A stretch of 64,000 nucleotides of DNA from the NCBI GenBank assembly GCA_040954595.2, contig CM082577.2:15190001-15254000 (forward strand), written 5' to 3'. Positions 13,455 to 24,629 of the stretch are shown here, piece by piece (position 1 is the stretch's first letter; each line of letters begins with the position of its first letter). The position numbers and the translations under genes are program-made. The notes under the pieces are model-generated. The model had not been told where the DNA came from and did not search any database. It was given only the letters and a program-made list of their open reading frames with translations. The DNA is from Balanoglossus misakiensis (lineage: Eukaryota; Hemichordata).

Positions 13455-13751
13455 TTAACGAGCAGGTAATTGGTAATGGTCAGACAGATTGAGTGCATCG
13501 TCACTGAGCACTTTGCAATCAACAATAGTGTCAACAATATCAGTTGACAGTAAAATGAAATCAATACTTGATTGGTACATGCCATCTGCTGAGCAATATG
13601 TTTTAACAGGGCCGGAACAAATCTGCAGAAGGTTTGCAGGCAGTAAGGAGCTCTCGTCCACGAATAGTTGTAAGGATTTTTCCCGTGTAGTGCTTGGCTT
13701 AATTTTCCTACGTTGACCAAACAAGTTAGTATTGAAGTCTCCCATCATAAT
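13455..13751 (-). pseudogene. LINE endonuclease (EEP) C-terminal half
   Basis: The piece opens with MMGDFNTN and ends with LSDHYQLP. These are the GDFN and SDH catalytic motifs of the exonuclease-endonuclease-phosphatase fold of LINE endonucleases, with SSIDFILLS between them. The other half of the domain lies on the far side of the 664-base insertion. Confidence 0.8.
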
Positions 13752-13760
13752 GACGTGACC

Positions 13761-14424
13761 AAGATGGTGTGGGTCACGACGTCACTTCCGGTTTAACCTG
13801 CTTTTCATGGGCAAAACATGGCCGGCCCAGCAGTTTTCTTTCAAGCACTTACAGGGGATATTTTGTGTGGTAGTTAAGGACGCGCGCCGTTTGACTTGCG
13901 TAACTAACCACATATTTGCAAATATACCTGTATTTGTTGTACTCATTGTGCGTAAAATAAAAAAAATCTTTTGGTTTTCGTTAATTTTCGGTTTGGTATG
14001 TTTTTTTTTAAAACTGTACATATTTGAGAAGAACACTGCGCTGTAATAGAACGAATCGAAAAGCTGCAACGGTATGTTGGCCTACGGTAAGGCTTTTCAC
14101 GATCGTCGGGCATCATGCAGCTACGCCCCGTCGACGTATGGGCATAGCCTAGCCCCGCGGCCAGTAAATCGATCATTACGATCTCTTCCTGATAGACGGT
14201 TAACATTCAAGCGCCCCAAAAATATCACAGAGAACTTCTTACCAATATGTGCACAACTAAATGTCCGGTGTCACAAAAATCGAAAATATCCTACGTAAAA
14301 GGTTCAAAGAAAGTGATCGGCCAGACGCATCAAACGTGTGTACTCGAGGCCAGCCGGAAGTCAAATGAACGGTTACGTATATTGGAACTCCCATGGTGCT
14401 TTGCAACGTGACCCACACCACCTT
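13761..14424. mobile_element. Non-autonomous DNA element with 9-bp target duplication (Mutator-like?)
   Basis: The 664-base element is flanked by the direct repeat GACGTGACC (13752-13760 and 14425-14433). Its ends are inverted repeats, AAGATGGTGTGGGTCACG on the left and the reverse complement of AAGGTGGTGTGGGTCACG on the right. Removing it rejoins the LINE endonuclease frame across PVGHV-MMGDFN, which independently supports the boundaries. Nine-base duplications are typical of Mutator-like elements. There is no transposase ORF. Confidence 0.85.
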
Positions 14425-14433
14425 GACGTGACC

Positions 14434-14840
14434 GACAGGACTGTACGGGTGGTAAATATCTTGAAGCAGCTTGATGTAATCCAGGTACGAATCCACCGTG
14501 TAGTTCACGGGAGGTAAATAAACGCCAAAGATAAATAAATTCATATTAATTTCACAGGTAAATTTCAAGCCAATGATGCGTCATCATTTGAGTATATGTG
14601 TTCAATTTGTGGGATTAGCGATTTTCTGTAAAGAAGTGCAACACCTCCTTGTCCGCGGATCGAAAAATTGTTAGGGTCCAACTCATAAACCCTGCCTGAG
14701 GCACCAACAGCAGATAAATCGCTGCCAATTGAATGCAGAAAAGGCAGTGTATGGGGGAAGAGCCAATGGTCAGTGATCACACATATACCCATTCTGTCGA
14801 GCAAATTGTCCAGATAAGGAACTGTTGAAATCACACTTCT
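14434..14840 (-). pseudogene. LINE endonuclease (EEP) N-terminal half
   Basis: On the minus strand this reads through ACWNVRSVISTVPYLDNLL, VITDHWL, GGVALLYRK and then FGVYLPPVNYTVDSYLDYIK. That is the usual order of the LINE endonuclease N-terminal half (start WNVRS, the 'E/D' motif, GGVA.., VYxPP). A frameshift lies near 14565. Confidence 0.75.
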
Positions 14841-14937
14841 GACGTTCCAGCATGCAAGTCTCCGATGTTCAGTATTTGCACAGTTCTACAACGTCATCAG
14901 CAGCAGGCAGATGAATAAATGTGTGAGAATAAACTTC

Positions 14938-15183
14938 GGATTACTCATCATTGCCATCAGTGGTGTCAGCGGGAGGTTGACGTTGTTGACGTTGCTTGAT
15001 ATGATCTGCAAATTTCTGCTCACCCATCCAGAGTCTACTGAAAACATTTGGAGGCCATGAATTTCTGTCCGGGGCACGCTGTACGTAGTCAACAAGCACA
15101 TTAATTTTTCCAGCGACGGTACCTTTCCGCTTGCTAGATGTGACTCTGATAGACGTGAAATGAATATCATTTTTAGGTCCCAT
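14938..15183 (-). pseudogene. Possible LINE ORF1 C-terminal fragment
   Basis: An 80-codon minus-strand stretch ends just before the endonuclease start. It contains SWPPNVFSRLWMGEQKFADH, and its position suggests the end of ORF1. No zinc knuckle or other diagnostic motif is visible. Confidence 0.35.
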
Positions 15184-15480
15184 TGGTATAGGGACCTAAA
15201 AATACCATGGGACCTTATGGGATCGGTTGCGTCTGTATGTATGTATGGATGGATGGATGGATGTCTGTGTGTCCGTCCACATAAAAACTTGACAACCGCT
15301 GTGTGTATCACCTTGATATTTGGTGTGCAGATTCAGGCTGGGCTGTACATGGGAGTTTGTTCAAATGAAGTTGTCATGATTGTAGTGCAGGAGCTAAACC
15401 CCACATTTTGGCATAATTGTGCACTTTGGGTTAAAAGCATGAAACTTGGTACACTTATGCATTGACCCATGGCGGCCATT
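15174..15480. repeat. Small palindrome plus TATG/GATG simple repeats (interspersed-repeat end)
   Basis: TAGGTCCCATTGGTATAGGG and what follows it form a short palindrome. Then come CCATGGGACC, (TATG)n and (GATG)n and about 230 bases without a gene. It looks like part of an interspersed repeat. Confidence 0.4.
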
Positions 15481-15498
15481 TTCTGATATGGATCCAAA

Positions 15499-16775
15499 AT
15501 GACAGCGCCCTCTAGTGGCCAGAAACGGACACCGCTATATGAGAAGTACTGTACAGAACTAGTTAAGGATACTACCGGTTTCCTTCAACACATTGAGGAA
15601 ATCAACACAAAAGCACCGCTGCAATTCAAGCATATGCTAGCTCTTGATATATTATCACTCTACCCTAATATCGACATAGATGAAATAATAACTGCGATGG
15701 AAAAAGCCTTACGATCACACAAGGACACAAATCCAAGAGATATCGGTAAAATAACACAATTAGCCCGTTATGTTTTAGAAAATAATGTCTTCCAATTCAA
15801 TAGTCAGTATTTCAAACAAATCTCCGCGACTGCCATGGGCACACCATTTGCAGTATCATTTGCAAATGTGTATATGAGTTGGTGGATGCGGAAGTTTTAT
15901 TTAACAATTCCAAACCACCCAGACGTCACCTCCCGTTTCATAGATGATCTTGCTGCTCTTTCTATGGCTAATGAAGCAGACATACGCACATTCATGGTGC
16001 AGCTTAACAACTGCCATCCCAGGAAAAAAATTCACGGTCAAAATGAGTTCTACTTCTGTTCCATTTTTAGATGTCACACCTCATTTAATTAACCATACAT
16101 TAGAGACCGATCTCTACTGTACACCTATTTCTTCTCACCGTTATGTACCCCCATGGAGTTGCCAACCCCTCTCAATCATTTATTCAGGTGCACTCCGCAT
16201 TCGTCGCATTTGTAGTAAATCAGAATGGTGTGATCAAATATTATACAGAATTCCACAGTTACCTAAGAAAGAGTGGTTGTTCTAGAAAGATTATTGATCT
16301 ACAGTTTACTCGTGCTTCCTGCCAAAATAGGTCAGAACTTCTTGAATACAAATCAAAATCAATCAACACAAACGAATAGAGTTCCTTGGTTACAACATAA
16401 GATCCACGCCAACCTCGTCTTAAAGATTTTAGTGATAATAGTCATATCATCCTTACATCATCTAGTCGTATGAAACAAGTGATGTCATTGCCACCAATCA
16501 TCGCAGACCGCAAACCACCGACAATCGGTAGTATTCTTCACCACAATAAATTAAAGCAAGTTAGTTCTTTAAACATCACTTGGGATTGTAAACCCTGTAA
16601 CACGGGTATATATGCTTGTTGCTCTATTATACAGGATGTTAAATATTTAAAATCAACAGCGACAGGTAAATCTTTCCAAATTAAAGACGAGGTAAACTGT
16701 GAATCAAATGTTACGACAGAACTTCATGACCTCTGCGCGCGATCTGTGCGGTACAGAAGTAATTTTCATGAGTGA
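15499..16775 (+). pseudogene. Penelope-like element reverse transcriptase fragment
   Basis: The first ORF contains DTTGFLQHIEEINTK, LALDILSLYPNIDIDE, ATAMGTPFAVSFANVYM and RFIDDLAAL. These match the Penelope-like RT order (LDV.SLY.NIP, G.AMGTP.AP..AN, RFIDD). After frameshifts near 16045 and 16290 the linker continues with LPPIIADRKPPTIGSILHHN and a cysteine-containing segment (CKPCNTGIYACC, then TGKSFQIKDEVNCES). The usual GIY-YIG endonuclease is not seen after it. Stops and frame changes make it non-functional. Confidence 0.85.
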
Positions 16776-16787
16776 TAAGGTATATTC

Positions 16788-16831
16788 TGCCGTATTTTTA
16801 TACTCGCTTCGCTCGTAAAAATACTCGGCAG
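16788..16831. repeat. Short hairpin with CGCTTCGCTCG loop
   Basis: CTGCCGTATTTTTATACTCG on one side pairs with CGTAAAAATACTCGGCAG on the other. It lies between the two Penelope-like fragments. The apex resembles that of the palindrome at 42.7 kb. Confidence 0.6.
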
Positions 16832-16969
16832 GAAACATCTTGTTTGAGTCCGGCTGGTATGTTTTTAGTAATGCTGGTGGGGTGGTTGCTTTCGCGGTGG
16901 CTATATTGGAGTGTGATGTTTGGTTTTGTGTAGGGTTGGTATGTGTTTCTGGCCAGGTTGAATACAACC

Positions 16970-17670
16970 AGCCAGAATCAACGACTATCCCAACTATCAT
17001 CCGACCAAGCCTCCTTCGACCAAATCGCACAGCCATACAAAAGGCAGTCGACGCCAGTGGAAACAAATACACTCTAAGCTACGAACCAACAACCTCCACG
17101 AATAAAAGAAGAAACAGACAAAGAAACAACATCATCTCGTACAACCCCCATTAACAAAAACGTCAGCACCAACATCTGACAGAAATTCCTCCTCCTCGAA
17201 GACAAATGTTTCCCGCAAGACAACAAATTCAGGAAAATATTCAACAGGAACACGATTAAAATTAGCTACAGCTGTATGAACAACACGAAGCAGATCATCG
17301 ACAACCACAACAAACGCATCATACGACAACAACACAGACGAGACAGACAACACCAAGACTTGCAACTGCCGACAAAAGGACAAATGGTGAAATGCCCGCT
17401 CGACGGTAACTGACTCCAAAACTCCATCATCTACTAGGCCACAGTAACTCGCACAGACAACAACACCTCGGACACATACGTCGGACTAACCGAGAATGAC
17501 TTCAAAACAAGATACAGAAACCACACTTCATCTTTCCGACTCGCACGCTCCAGGAACTCCACTGAACTCAGCAAACATATTTGGACTCTGAAGGACAACA
17601 ACATCGCCCACACTATTTCATGGGAAATCCTAGCCAAAGCCAAGCCATACAACGGTGCAACCTCTGCTTA
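16970..17670 (+). pseudogene. Second Penelope-like fragment with GIY-YIG endonuclease
   Basis: Across several frames the plus strand reads ESTTIPTIIRPSLLRPNRTA, RRNRQRNNIISYNPH, then a segment with SYSCMNN, and finally DTYVGLTENDFKTRYRNHTS followed by NSTELSKHIWTLKDNN and ISWEILAKAKPYN. The last part is a GIY-YIG nuclease domain of the kind fused to Penelope-like RTs. Its linker differs from that of the 15.5 kb fragment, so the two are probably different families. Many frameshifts and stops are present. Confidence 0.75.
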
Positions 17671-17689
17671 ACAAGAGAAATTTATTATC

Positions 17690-18857
17690 ATTCGCAACGC
17701 AGAAATTTATTATCATTTTACTCTCAATAAAAGAAACGAACTCGTGTCCTCTTGTCGACACGACGATACATGTTACATTACCGACACTAAAATGACTGAC
17801 TGGAAGACTAAGTGTAATTTCATTTCATTTAACCTTGACACATTGACTTAAAAACATGCAGGCAGTTATACTGATTAGCGGTAAATATCAATTGCACCAG
17901 TAATGAAATTAACTTTGTTATCATCATAATTTGTTTGTGGTCTCCAATAAAGTAATATAATAACAGTTGAGTCAAATAATAGTTTAGTCCAGTTGCCCTC
18001 GTAAATAATGGCACAGCCCTACGATGAATGGAATATGAGACTTCACATGCGCCTAACAGTGACTTTGAACAAAAAGTGAATCCTTGGTGACCCAATCGAT
18101 GTTTTGTGAAACCAAGCGGCGTACACCTAGATGCAACGCAGGACTATACCTTATGCCCAGTTGCACAATGCTTTCTTCCCAAACGACGCAGAAATCCTTA
18201 AGAAGTGCGCACGGACCCACAAATCTTCTCTTCGCGCGAAAACTAAAAATTACAGACCAGAAATGGTCGCAATCTAACAATGACAAATAAAAGATGCAAC
18301 ACTTCACCCTGTAAATCATATAACTTGTCAAGTTTATCCTGTCAATTCCCCTACGTGTGTGACTTTTGAAGAATGCGAGCCAGTATGTCTGGCATGGCAA
18401 TGCACAACTAACACTTGTCTAGCACCCTTTATTGATATTTACATAAAATTCCGTGATCAGTTAGTCAATGGCCCACGGAAATTAAATCTTTGCAATATGC
18501 AATACTGTTTTTAACTTGGTGTCCGAAAATTTTAATTATTCCAGCATGCACCCAAGTAAACTTTTCGTTGAGTCCTTCGGTAGGTGACATGTGTACATGC
18601 ACAAAGACTTTCTCTCTGTTATCTCGTGGAAAGTGTAGTGGTTGGGGCTATTGAAGCAGCAACGTTACGGTTGGTTGGTCTAAACAACCCCAGGAAGTAA
18701 CTGCTAATACATAAATAAAGGAATACGGCGTAGCGCCTCCATTGAGCCCATGATCTCTCTTTCTGCAGTGGTTACAATTCTTCGCAAACACGCATTATTT
18801 GTCAAGTAGATAGTTCATATCTAAAATGATCGCAGATTAGCCGCACAACTCGCAACA
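17690..18857. other. No recognisable gene upstream of the lectin-like gene
   Basis: About 1.2 kb of ordinary AT-rich sequence without convincing ORFs or repeat matches inside the window. The part immediately before 18858 would hold the promoter and 5' UTR of the next gene. Confidence 0.5.
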
Positions 18858-19819
18858 ATGGGTTGTCTGAAAAGCTGTAAAATGTTACCAAATTGTGAAA
18901 TACCTGTGACATTAACTGTCGTTGCTACATTCGTGATGCTGTCGATGGCATTACTGCAGCAAGCAGGTAAGTCACTAATTTTAGATTTTTGCACGTTCAG
19001 AGAGTTTGAAGTTCCTCCAAAAAGGAGCTCATAATTCTTATCATTGTTTCATATACGGTTTAATAAGAATTAACTATTTGATATCCAGATTGCTCCATCC
19101 GATGCGAGGGGAGGTATCACGCCGGAGCTTACTCGTTTTGTCGGTCTTTGGGTCTTCGCCTTGTTAAAGATGACAGCGAAAGAAAACACACAGCTATAGT
19201 AAACACTTTAATTGAACGAGGCCTCGAAGCCATGCCGTTCTGGATAGATGGAAAGTTAATGGACGGAGGAAACATAGTCACAAGAGACGGGGACATTGTG
19301 ACCAACATGCCAGAGTGTGAAGGTTATAAGTGCCTCCAACTGAGGTGAGTTGAGCGTTTTGAAAATATATCAAAATATGGAAAATAATATTTGTTGTAGT
19401 CATTTTAATATATATTCACTTAAAGAAGAACATTTTGGCAAATGCACACCCATACCTAGAGTTCATGGAAAATGTCCATCTATAACTCTGAGAAATGTCC
19501 AGTTTCGTCCAATCGTTACCTTTGAACACCAAACTTTTCCTGTAAAATACACACGGTACAACATTTTGCCTCATTTGTCTATTTTTCTAAAATTTAGATC
19601 AATTTAACCTTATTCGCAATTTATCACCGGGTCTTAATTAAACTAAGGGGGGAAATTTAGAAAAATTCTAAATAGTTTGACAGATTTACGGTTGACTGGC
19701 ATTAATGGTGAAACTTTAATATAATTTCATAACTTTTTATTCACAGATATAATAGATGGAACTGTGCATCGTGTACGTTCGTCCTTAACCCTTTATGTGA
19801 AAATACAAGTAAGTTATAG
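18858..19819 (+). CDS. Small type II membrane C-type-lectin-like protein (3 exons)
   Basis: Exon 1 (18858-18966) starts at CAATGGG and encodes a short Cys-containing N-terminus and a hydrophobic segment (about residues 16-35) that would act as a signal anchor. It ends at GTAAGT. Exon 2 (19089-19344) follows a CAG acceptor and encodes HAGAYSFCRSLGLRLV, PFWIDGK and the NMPECEGYKCLQL segment; its donor is GTGAGT. Exon 3 (19747-19819) encodes RWNCASCTFVLNPLCEN and ends in TAG. The frame is kept across both introns. The FCRSLG..L, W-I-D-G and terminal C..C pattern fits a C-type lectin fold, but it lacks the EPN/QPD and WND calcium and sugar ligands, so binding cannot be predicted. The product is about 145 residues, short but near complete. 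It looks like a host gene. Confidence 0.65.
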
Positions 19820-19999
19820 TTTAACCGTACCCATTTATGTTAAAATACAAGTAAGATCTTTCCAATTTAGTTCAAGGTGTTCCTGGCGAGTGATCAAATC
19901 TATGCTGGGTTTTTTATCCTATAACATTTTGTCTTTTTACTCTCGTGACTTAATATCACGGGAGTAATGCCTTTTTAGCTCATTTTCCCATTTTCTCTT
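19820..19999. other. Tail of lectin-like gene region, duplicated splice-donor text
   Basis: About 20 bases after the exon 3 stop the text ATGTTAAAATACAAGTAAG closely repeats the exon end ATGTGAAAATACAAGTAAG. I see nothing else here. Confidence 0.5.
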
Positions 20000-20732
20000 T
20001 AATGTCCATTTTGCTAGCATATTGATCCTCTATCATTTTTGCCTTTGTTGTCAGAGCGACTTTCTTTGCAGTGAGCTTTGCTAGTGCACTTGATGCAGTG
20101 CTTCTATATTTACTGACCTTGGAATTCGTGTATGAGCCTGCCATGGAAACACTGTAATTCCTGTGGAATATGCGGGTTCACATCGGTCTCTAGCCTGCAT
20201 CAAAACATCTTCCATATGCTTGAAATGATCAGCAAGGCGTCCATGATTATCTTTATCATCCGGTTCGATGAGACCAACATACTGAATATGAACATCTTTA
20301 AACCTATAGAAGGCAGCCTCAAGAGTGCCGTATATTTCTTCCAGCTCTTCCACTGGTCTTTTGTCCTCATATGTCTTGCATAGTTTCGTATAACAAACAG
20401 TAACACGAGAGGCAAGACCTGCCCTTCTATGCCCAAGAAAGACAACTTCTCTTTTGTCCCATCCTTTGCCGACCTCGATCATCATTTAAAATATCACGCA
20501 TCCAAGCGTCACTGCCTTGTGTACTGCCGGAAGCCATGATCATATGTTTATGTCCTTACACTTATGCGTTTGCTTCAAGTTCCGAATCTAAATCCAGGCC
20601 TCACTTGATAGGACGTCTTTGTTAGGATGTATTATTGTTAAAATCGACGCCGTTCTCATGAGGTCAACTTGTGGCATTTCAGTTTTTGGCACATGGATTT
20701 ATTCTTGGATATGATAGCAACTGCGGGAAGCT
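20000..20732 (-). pseudogene. BEL/Pao gag 5' fragment (second copy)
   Basis: On the minus strand this nearly duplicates 28568-29268. It includes the ORF beginning MIEVGKGWDKREVVFLGHRR and the untranslated leader before it. The similarity to the larger element ends exactly at CAGTTGCTATC, at 20732 here and 29268 there, which probably marks the 5' edge of the transcribed element. The fragment breaks off near 20080 within a sequence that differs from the other copy. It is a truncated second insertion of the same BEL/Pao family. Confidence 0.7.
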
Positions 20733-21065
20733 GCGATTCTTACAAGATGTTCTCATGCAGCTAATACTGTTTTAAACTATAAATAACCAATCTGACAATG
20801 ATCGAATAGACAAATATTAATGTTCCGGGACCCAGGCGATCAGTGTACTCAATAAACAACTACATCAAAAGTGAATCTGGACTGCCCAAAACCGATGACG
20901 TAATGTTCTATAAATACTCTGAGCTTGATGTATCGCGAACAAGTGAACACAATGAAACCCAAATGTCCTGCAATCGAACTCCAAACGTTCACAAAATTCA
21001 CACGGCTCAATTTTGGCTGTAACACGCCCCCCCCCCCCCCAAAAAAAAAAAAAATATGGGTCCTT
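20733..21065. other. Spacer next to BEL/Pao fragment; possible LTR remnant
   Basis: This lies immediately upstream (minus sense) of the gag leader, so an LTR would be expected here. I cannot confirm one, because no second copy is visible in the window. It ends in C and A homopolymers at about 21026-21054. Confidence 0.35.
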
Positions 21066-22233
21066 AGGGACCGTTCAGTTTTTACGGCTTGGGGGGGGGG
21101 GGGTCGGCAAGTTTGTGTCATCGGTTTTCAAAATCAGGCCGACCCCACCTTCACCCAGCCCCCAAAAATGATGACCCCCCCCTTTGACAGACCCAAAAAT
21201 ATGATGACCCCCCCCCCCACCCACGCCGAAAACATTCGCCGTCCTGATCGTATGTACACTGTATGCAATAAAGGGAATGAGGCTCGTCACACCTAGATTA
21301 TAAATTTCTTAAAGTAATTGAATTATTTAATAATATCGTTGCAATAAAGAAATCTATGAACAAGATAAAAAGTCAATACAATAGATGCTAGAATTGGTAA
21401 AACAAGAAAAGTGGCGGGGGTGGGAGTGGGAGGGGGTGTCCCCCTCCCACATAAGAAAATTTTGTAAAATACGGTGCTCAAAATTGCATTTTAATGAACT
21501 CAAAAGCAAATTAAGTCAATGTTAGGCAGGACAAATTTTGATTTTGCCACTCCACTCAAAGTAAGCATAGGGGTGGGGTGGGAATAAGTCTGCCCTGGTA
21601 CACTAGACAAACCAGCGGATAAATGATATGTTGCATAGAATGTAGGGGGTGGGTGTGGGAGGGGGTGTCGCCCTCCCACATAAGAAAATTTTGTAAAATA
21701 TGTAGCTCAAAGTTGCATTTTTATGAACTCAAAAGCAAATTCATCTCAATGTTTGGGAGGACCAATTTAACTTTTTGCCATTCCACTCAAAGTTAGAAGA
21801 TTTGGCGTCATCTTCGTCATGACATCATTTTAAAAACTTCCAGGATATAGAAGATGCAGCAAGAAACTATCCGTTATGCAAAATGGTTTAAACGATTATT
21901 CTCCTTTATGTATTAACTTTGTTAAATATTATCATCAGTGCGGGTTGGGGTGGCAAGCACTCTGCCCTGGTAGACTAGACAAACCAGCAAAAATCGAAAT
22001 GTGGCAGAGAATGTAGGGGGTGGGTGTAGAAAATTTTGTAAAATAAAGGGCGCGAAACTGCAATTTTGTGGACTCAAAAGCAAAAGTTCGGTGGCAAAAG
22101 TATGTGACCCCCCCTAAACGTTTAAAAAAACCAGACGACCCCCCCCCCTTTTGGACTTCAAAATTCAAGTGACCCCCCCCCCCCTGGATTTTGCCGCCCC
22201 CCCCCCCCCGGCCGTAAAAACTGAACGGTCCCT
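21066..22233. mobile_element. G/C-tract-rich DNA element with terminal inverted repeats
   Basis: AGGGACCGTTCAGTTTTTAC at 21066 has its reverse complement ending at 22233. Each end is followed inward by long G or C homopolymers. Inside, a segment with GGGGGTGGGTGTGGGAGGGG and AAGAAAATTTTGTAAAATA occurs about three times (near 21413, 21645 and 22015). There is no transposase ORF; the glycine- and proline-rich ORFs are artefacts of the homopolymers. I read it as a non-autonomous element of unknown superfamily. Confidence 0.75.
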
Positions 22234-22472
22234 TACAGAAGAGCATTTCTAAAGTACTACAATACTCTTAACAAGAAACCAAACAACAAACTTGCTTTGG
22301 AAAACACAATGATAACTCTGCAGTGCCAAACATTAAATAAAATTCGACGCAATCTTAAATAAATATACTTTTAAACACAACGGACTCATGACTCTTTTCT
22401 TTTGATGATGTAATTTACGACTATTTTCAACAAATTTCACTATTTTGCAATACTGAAATGTCAATTGGTCAT
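22234..22472. other. AT-rich spacer
   Basis: Short sequence between the inverted-repeat element and the 3' end of the BEL/Pao coding region. It should contain the 3' LTR, but none is recognisable without a second copy. Confidence 0.4.
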
Positions 22473-23060
22473 TTAGTCCCTTTCACTTGTAGTTTCCAGT
22501 AAGCAGATCTTCGAAATAGGTCTGCATACATTGTCCGCATATGCAGTTTTCACCTCATCCGATCGAATAGCTCCATCCTTGGTTTGAGCCAATGGCCAAT
22601 GCATTCTAGGTTGTGATTCATCGATGAGGATCACCACATCGCCAACCTGGATGTTACGCCTTTTTGCGAGCCACTTTGAACCATTCATCAAAGTAGGAAG
22701 GTATTCCTTCACCCAACGCCGCCAAAACTCATTCAACACAAACTGCACATGCCGCCAGCGTTTTCCATAGGCATCTCTGCATCAAAACATACCTGGCGGT
22801 GATTAATGGCCTTCACCAGGGCGCAATAGGGTATTCGGTGTCAGTACAGGTGAGTCTCTGCTGTCATCTGACACGACTGTGAGTGGACGAGTGCTCACTA
22901 CATTCTCTACTTCTGCAAATACGGTGTCTAATCTCTCATCATCCAGGACTTGCAATTGGTTTCTCAGCAAGGACACGGGAACGTACAGTGCAAATTTGCC
23001 ACTCCTAAACTCCTCCCATGTGTGACGCAGTTGGTGGATTGAATTCCCATTCAATCTCAC
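22473..23060 (-). pseudogene. BEL/Pao integrase C-terminal region (DUF5641-like)
   Basis: The two pieces read RHTWEEFRSGKFALYVPVSL, VENVVSTRPLT and TPNTLLRPGEGH, then RRWVKEYLPTLMNGSKW, GDVVILIDESQPR and WPLAQ. This is the typical tail of BEL/Pao polyproteins (ln.RPLT, LTP..LL, W...YL..L..R.KW, GD.V.....PR..W.LG). A frame break lies near 22760. Confidence 0.85.
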
Positions 23061-23839
23061 GGATCAACAGCTACTGCCTGGTACTCTAGCTGTCATTCCA
23101 CTTCTTGATGGATTCTCTCAATTCTTTGTTCCCGCTTACAAAGTTCGTCCCGTTGTCTGAACGGATCTTCTTGGGTTTACCTCTTCTCGCTATAAACCTC
23201 ACCAGGGCATTTATTAACGAATCTCCATCCAGGGAATGCAAGTTTTCAATGTGTATTGGCCTCATGGTCAAACACGTGAACAAACATCCATATCTTTTCT
23301 CTTGGGATCTTCCTCTCTTCACAAAGAATAGATCAAAACAGCTAACTCCTGTGTAAGTAAATGGGGACACACTGTGGAGTGACTCTGACATCTGGTAGAT
23401 CTGCCATTCTTTGTTTCTGGAATTCTCCTTTGAGACGCTTGCAGACGACACGTCCTCCGAAAACACTCTTCACTAAAGGGCGTGCTCGTGGTATCCAAAA
23501 CTTCTGGCGTAGAAGAGACATCACAAATTCTCGACCGCCATGGTGAGATTCCCACTCGTGAACATCTCTAACCAGAAGCTCTGCAATATGATGTTCTCTC
23601 GGAACAATCATTGGATGTTTCGCTGTGTCTGCTATCGGTGCCATTTCCAATCTCCCTTTGATCTTCAAGTGGCCATCACAGTCATAGAATGGCTCTAATC
23701 GGTATATACAACTCTTCTTTTCTATCGGTCTTCCTGACTTCAGACACTGTATCTCTGCAGAATAGTTCATTTTCTGAGTGTATCTCAAACTAGCTTTCTC
23801 AGCGCCTTGAAGCTCTGCTACGGTGAGAAACTCTTCCAT
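23061..23839 (-). pseudogene. BEL/Pao integrase (zinc finger and core)
   Basis: The upstream piece contains HPMIVPREHHIAELLVRDVH and HHGGREFVMSLLRQKFWIPR, the H2C2 zinc-binding region. The downstream piece reads through [20 protein letters not shown] and then [18 protein letters not shown], the second aspartate motif of the rve core. The two parts overlap in different frames near 23400, so a frameshift separates them. Confidence 0.88.
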
Positions 23840-24629
23840 TTTTGGTTTCCCACATCGCTACCACTGACCGAAGTTTCTGTACCATGCAACGGCTTTCCGA
23901 AGCTGGAACCACGTCGAATAGTAACACATCAGTTGATTGACTGCGTCTTCTTGCTTCACAACAGCAGAGTACGCCTGTGTTTATTTTTTCACTTCACTGT
24001 CACCGTCTAACATAGTAGGACAGTATACAGGCATAGATGGCCAACTATTTTGATTCTTCCACAAAAACTCAGGGCCGTTGTTCCATCTACGTCTTTCCAA
24101 CATGGCCTTTGCAGTTAAGCCCCTTAAGGCATCATCTGCTGGGTTTTCCTTTGAGCCGACATATCACCACTGGGTTGGGATGGAACCTTCGTGAATTATA
24201 GTCAGCCTTGTTGGCCACAAAGGTTTTGAATCCTTTTGTCTTGCTCCGGATGTAATGAAAGATGGTTGTACTGTCGGTCCAGAATACTGATTCCTCCAAG
24301 GACATCGCTCCTCAGAAAATTGTCCATCCTTACGGCTGTTACTGCTGCACACAACTCAAGTCCAGGAATTGTAATCTGATGTATAGGAGCCAACCTGGAC
24401 TTGGCAATCACAAGAGCACAATGGACTCTCTTCTAAGCATTTTCTATTCTCAAATAAGAAGTAACACCAAAAGCATCTTTTGAAGCATCTCCAAAGTGAT
24501 GCAGTTGCCTGCGCACCACTTAACCAAACCCAGCTGGTATACGGCATCACGGTTCTTTGATCTTTTCCAACTCAGGCAATCCCATCAGCCATGTTTTCCA
24601 TTTCTGGAGGTATTTCTGGGAATTTACAG
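23840..24629 (-). pseudogene. BEL/Pao RNase H-like region, downstream part
   Basis: Several short minus-strand frames give pieces such as MIAKSRLAPIHQITIPGLEL and YTSWVWLSGAQA. The first matches the 'K.RvAPlk..tiPrLEL' signature of the Pao RNase H region. The other half lies beyond the LINE insertion at 24630. Confidence 0.8.

Larger units (their letters stand above)
11591..15183 (-). mobile_element. Decayed minus-strand non-LTR retrotransposon (LINE)
   Basis: Read on the minus strand from 15183 downward, the pieces follow LINE order: a possible ORF1 tail, an endonuclease N-terminal half, an endonuclease C-terminal half, a charged linker, a reverse transcriptase piece and a downstream tail. 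Each piece is broken by stops or frameshifts. A separate element (13761-14424) sits inside the endonuclease. I do not assign a clade with confidence. Confidence 0.75.

Noticed and set aside
21075-21296. Gly- and Pro-rich ORFs
   Set aside because: They come from G and C homopolymers inside a transposable element.
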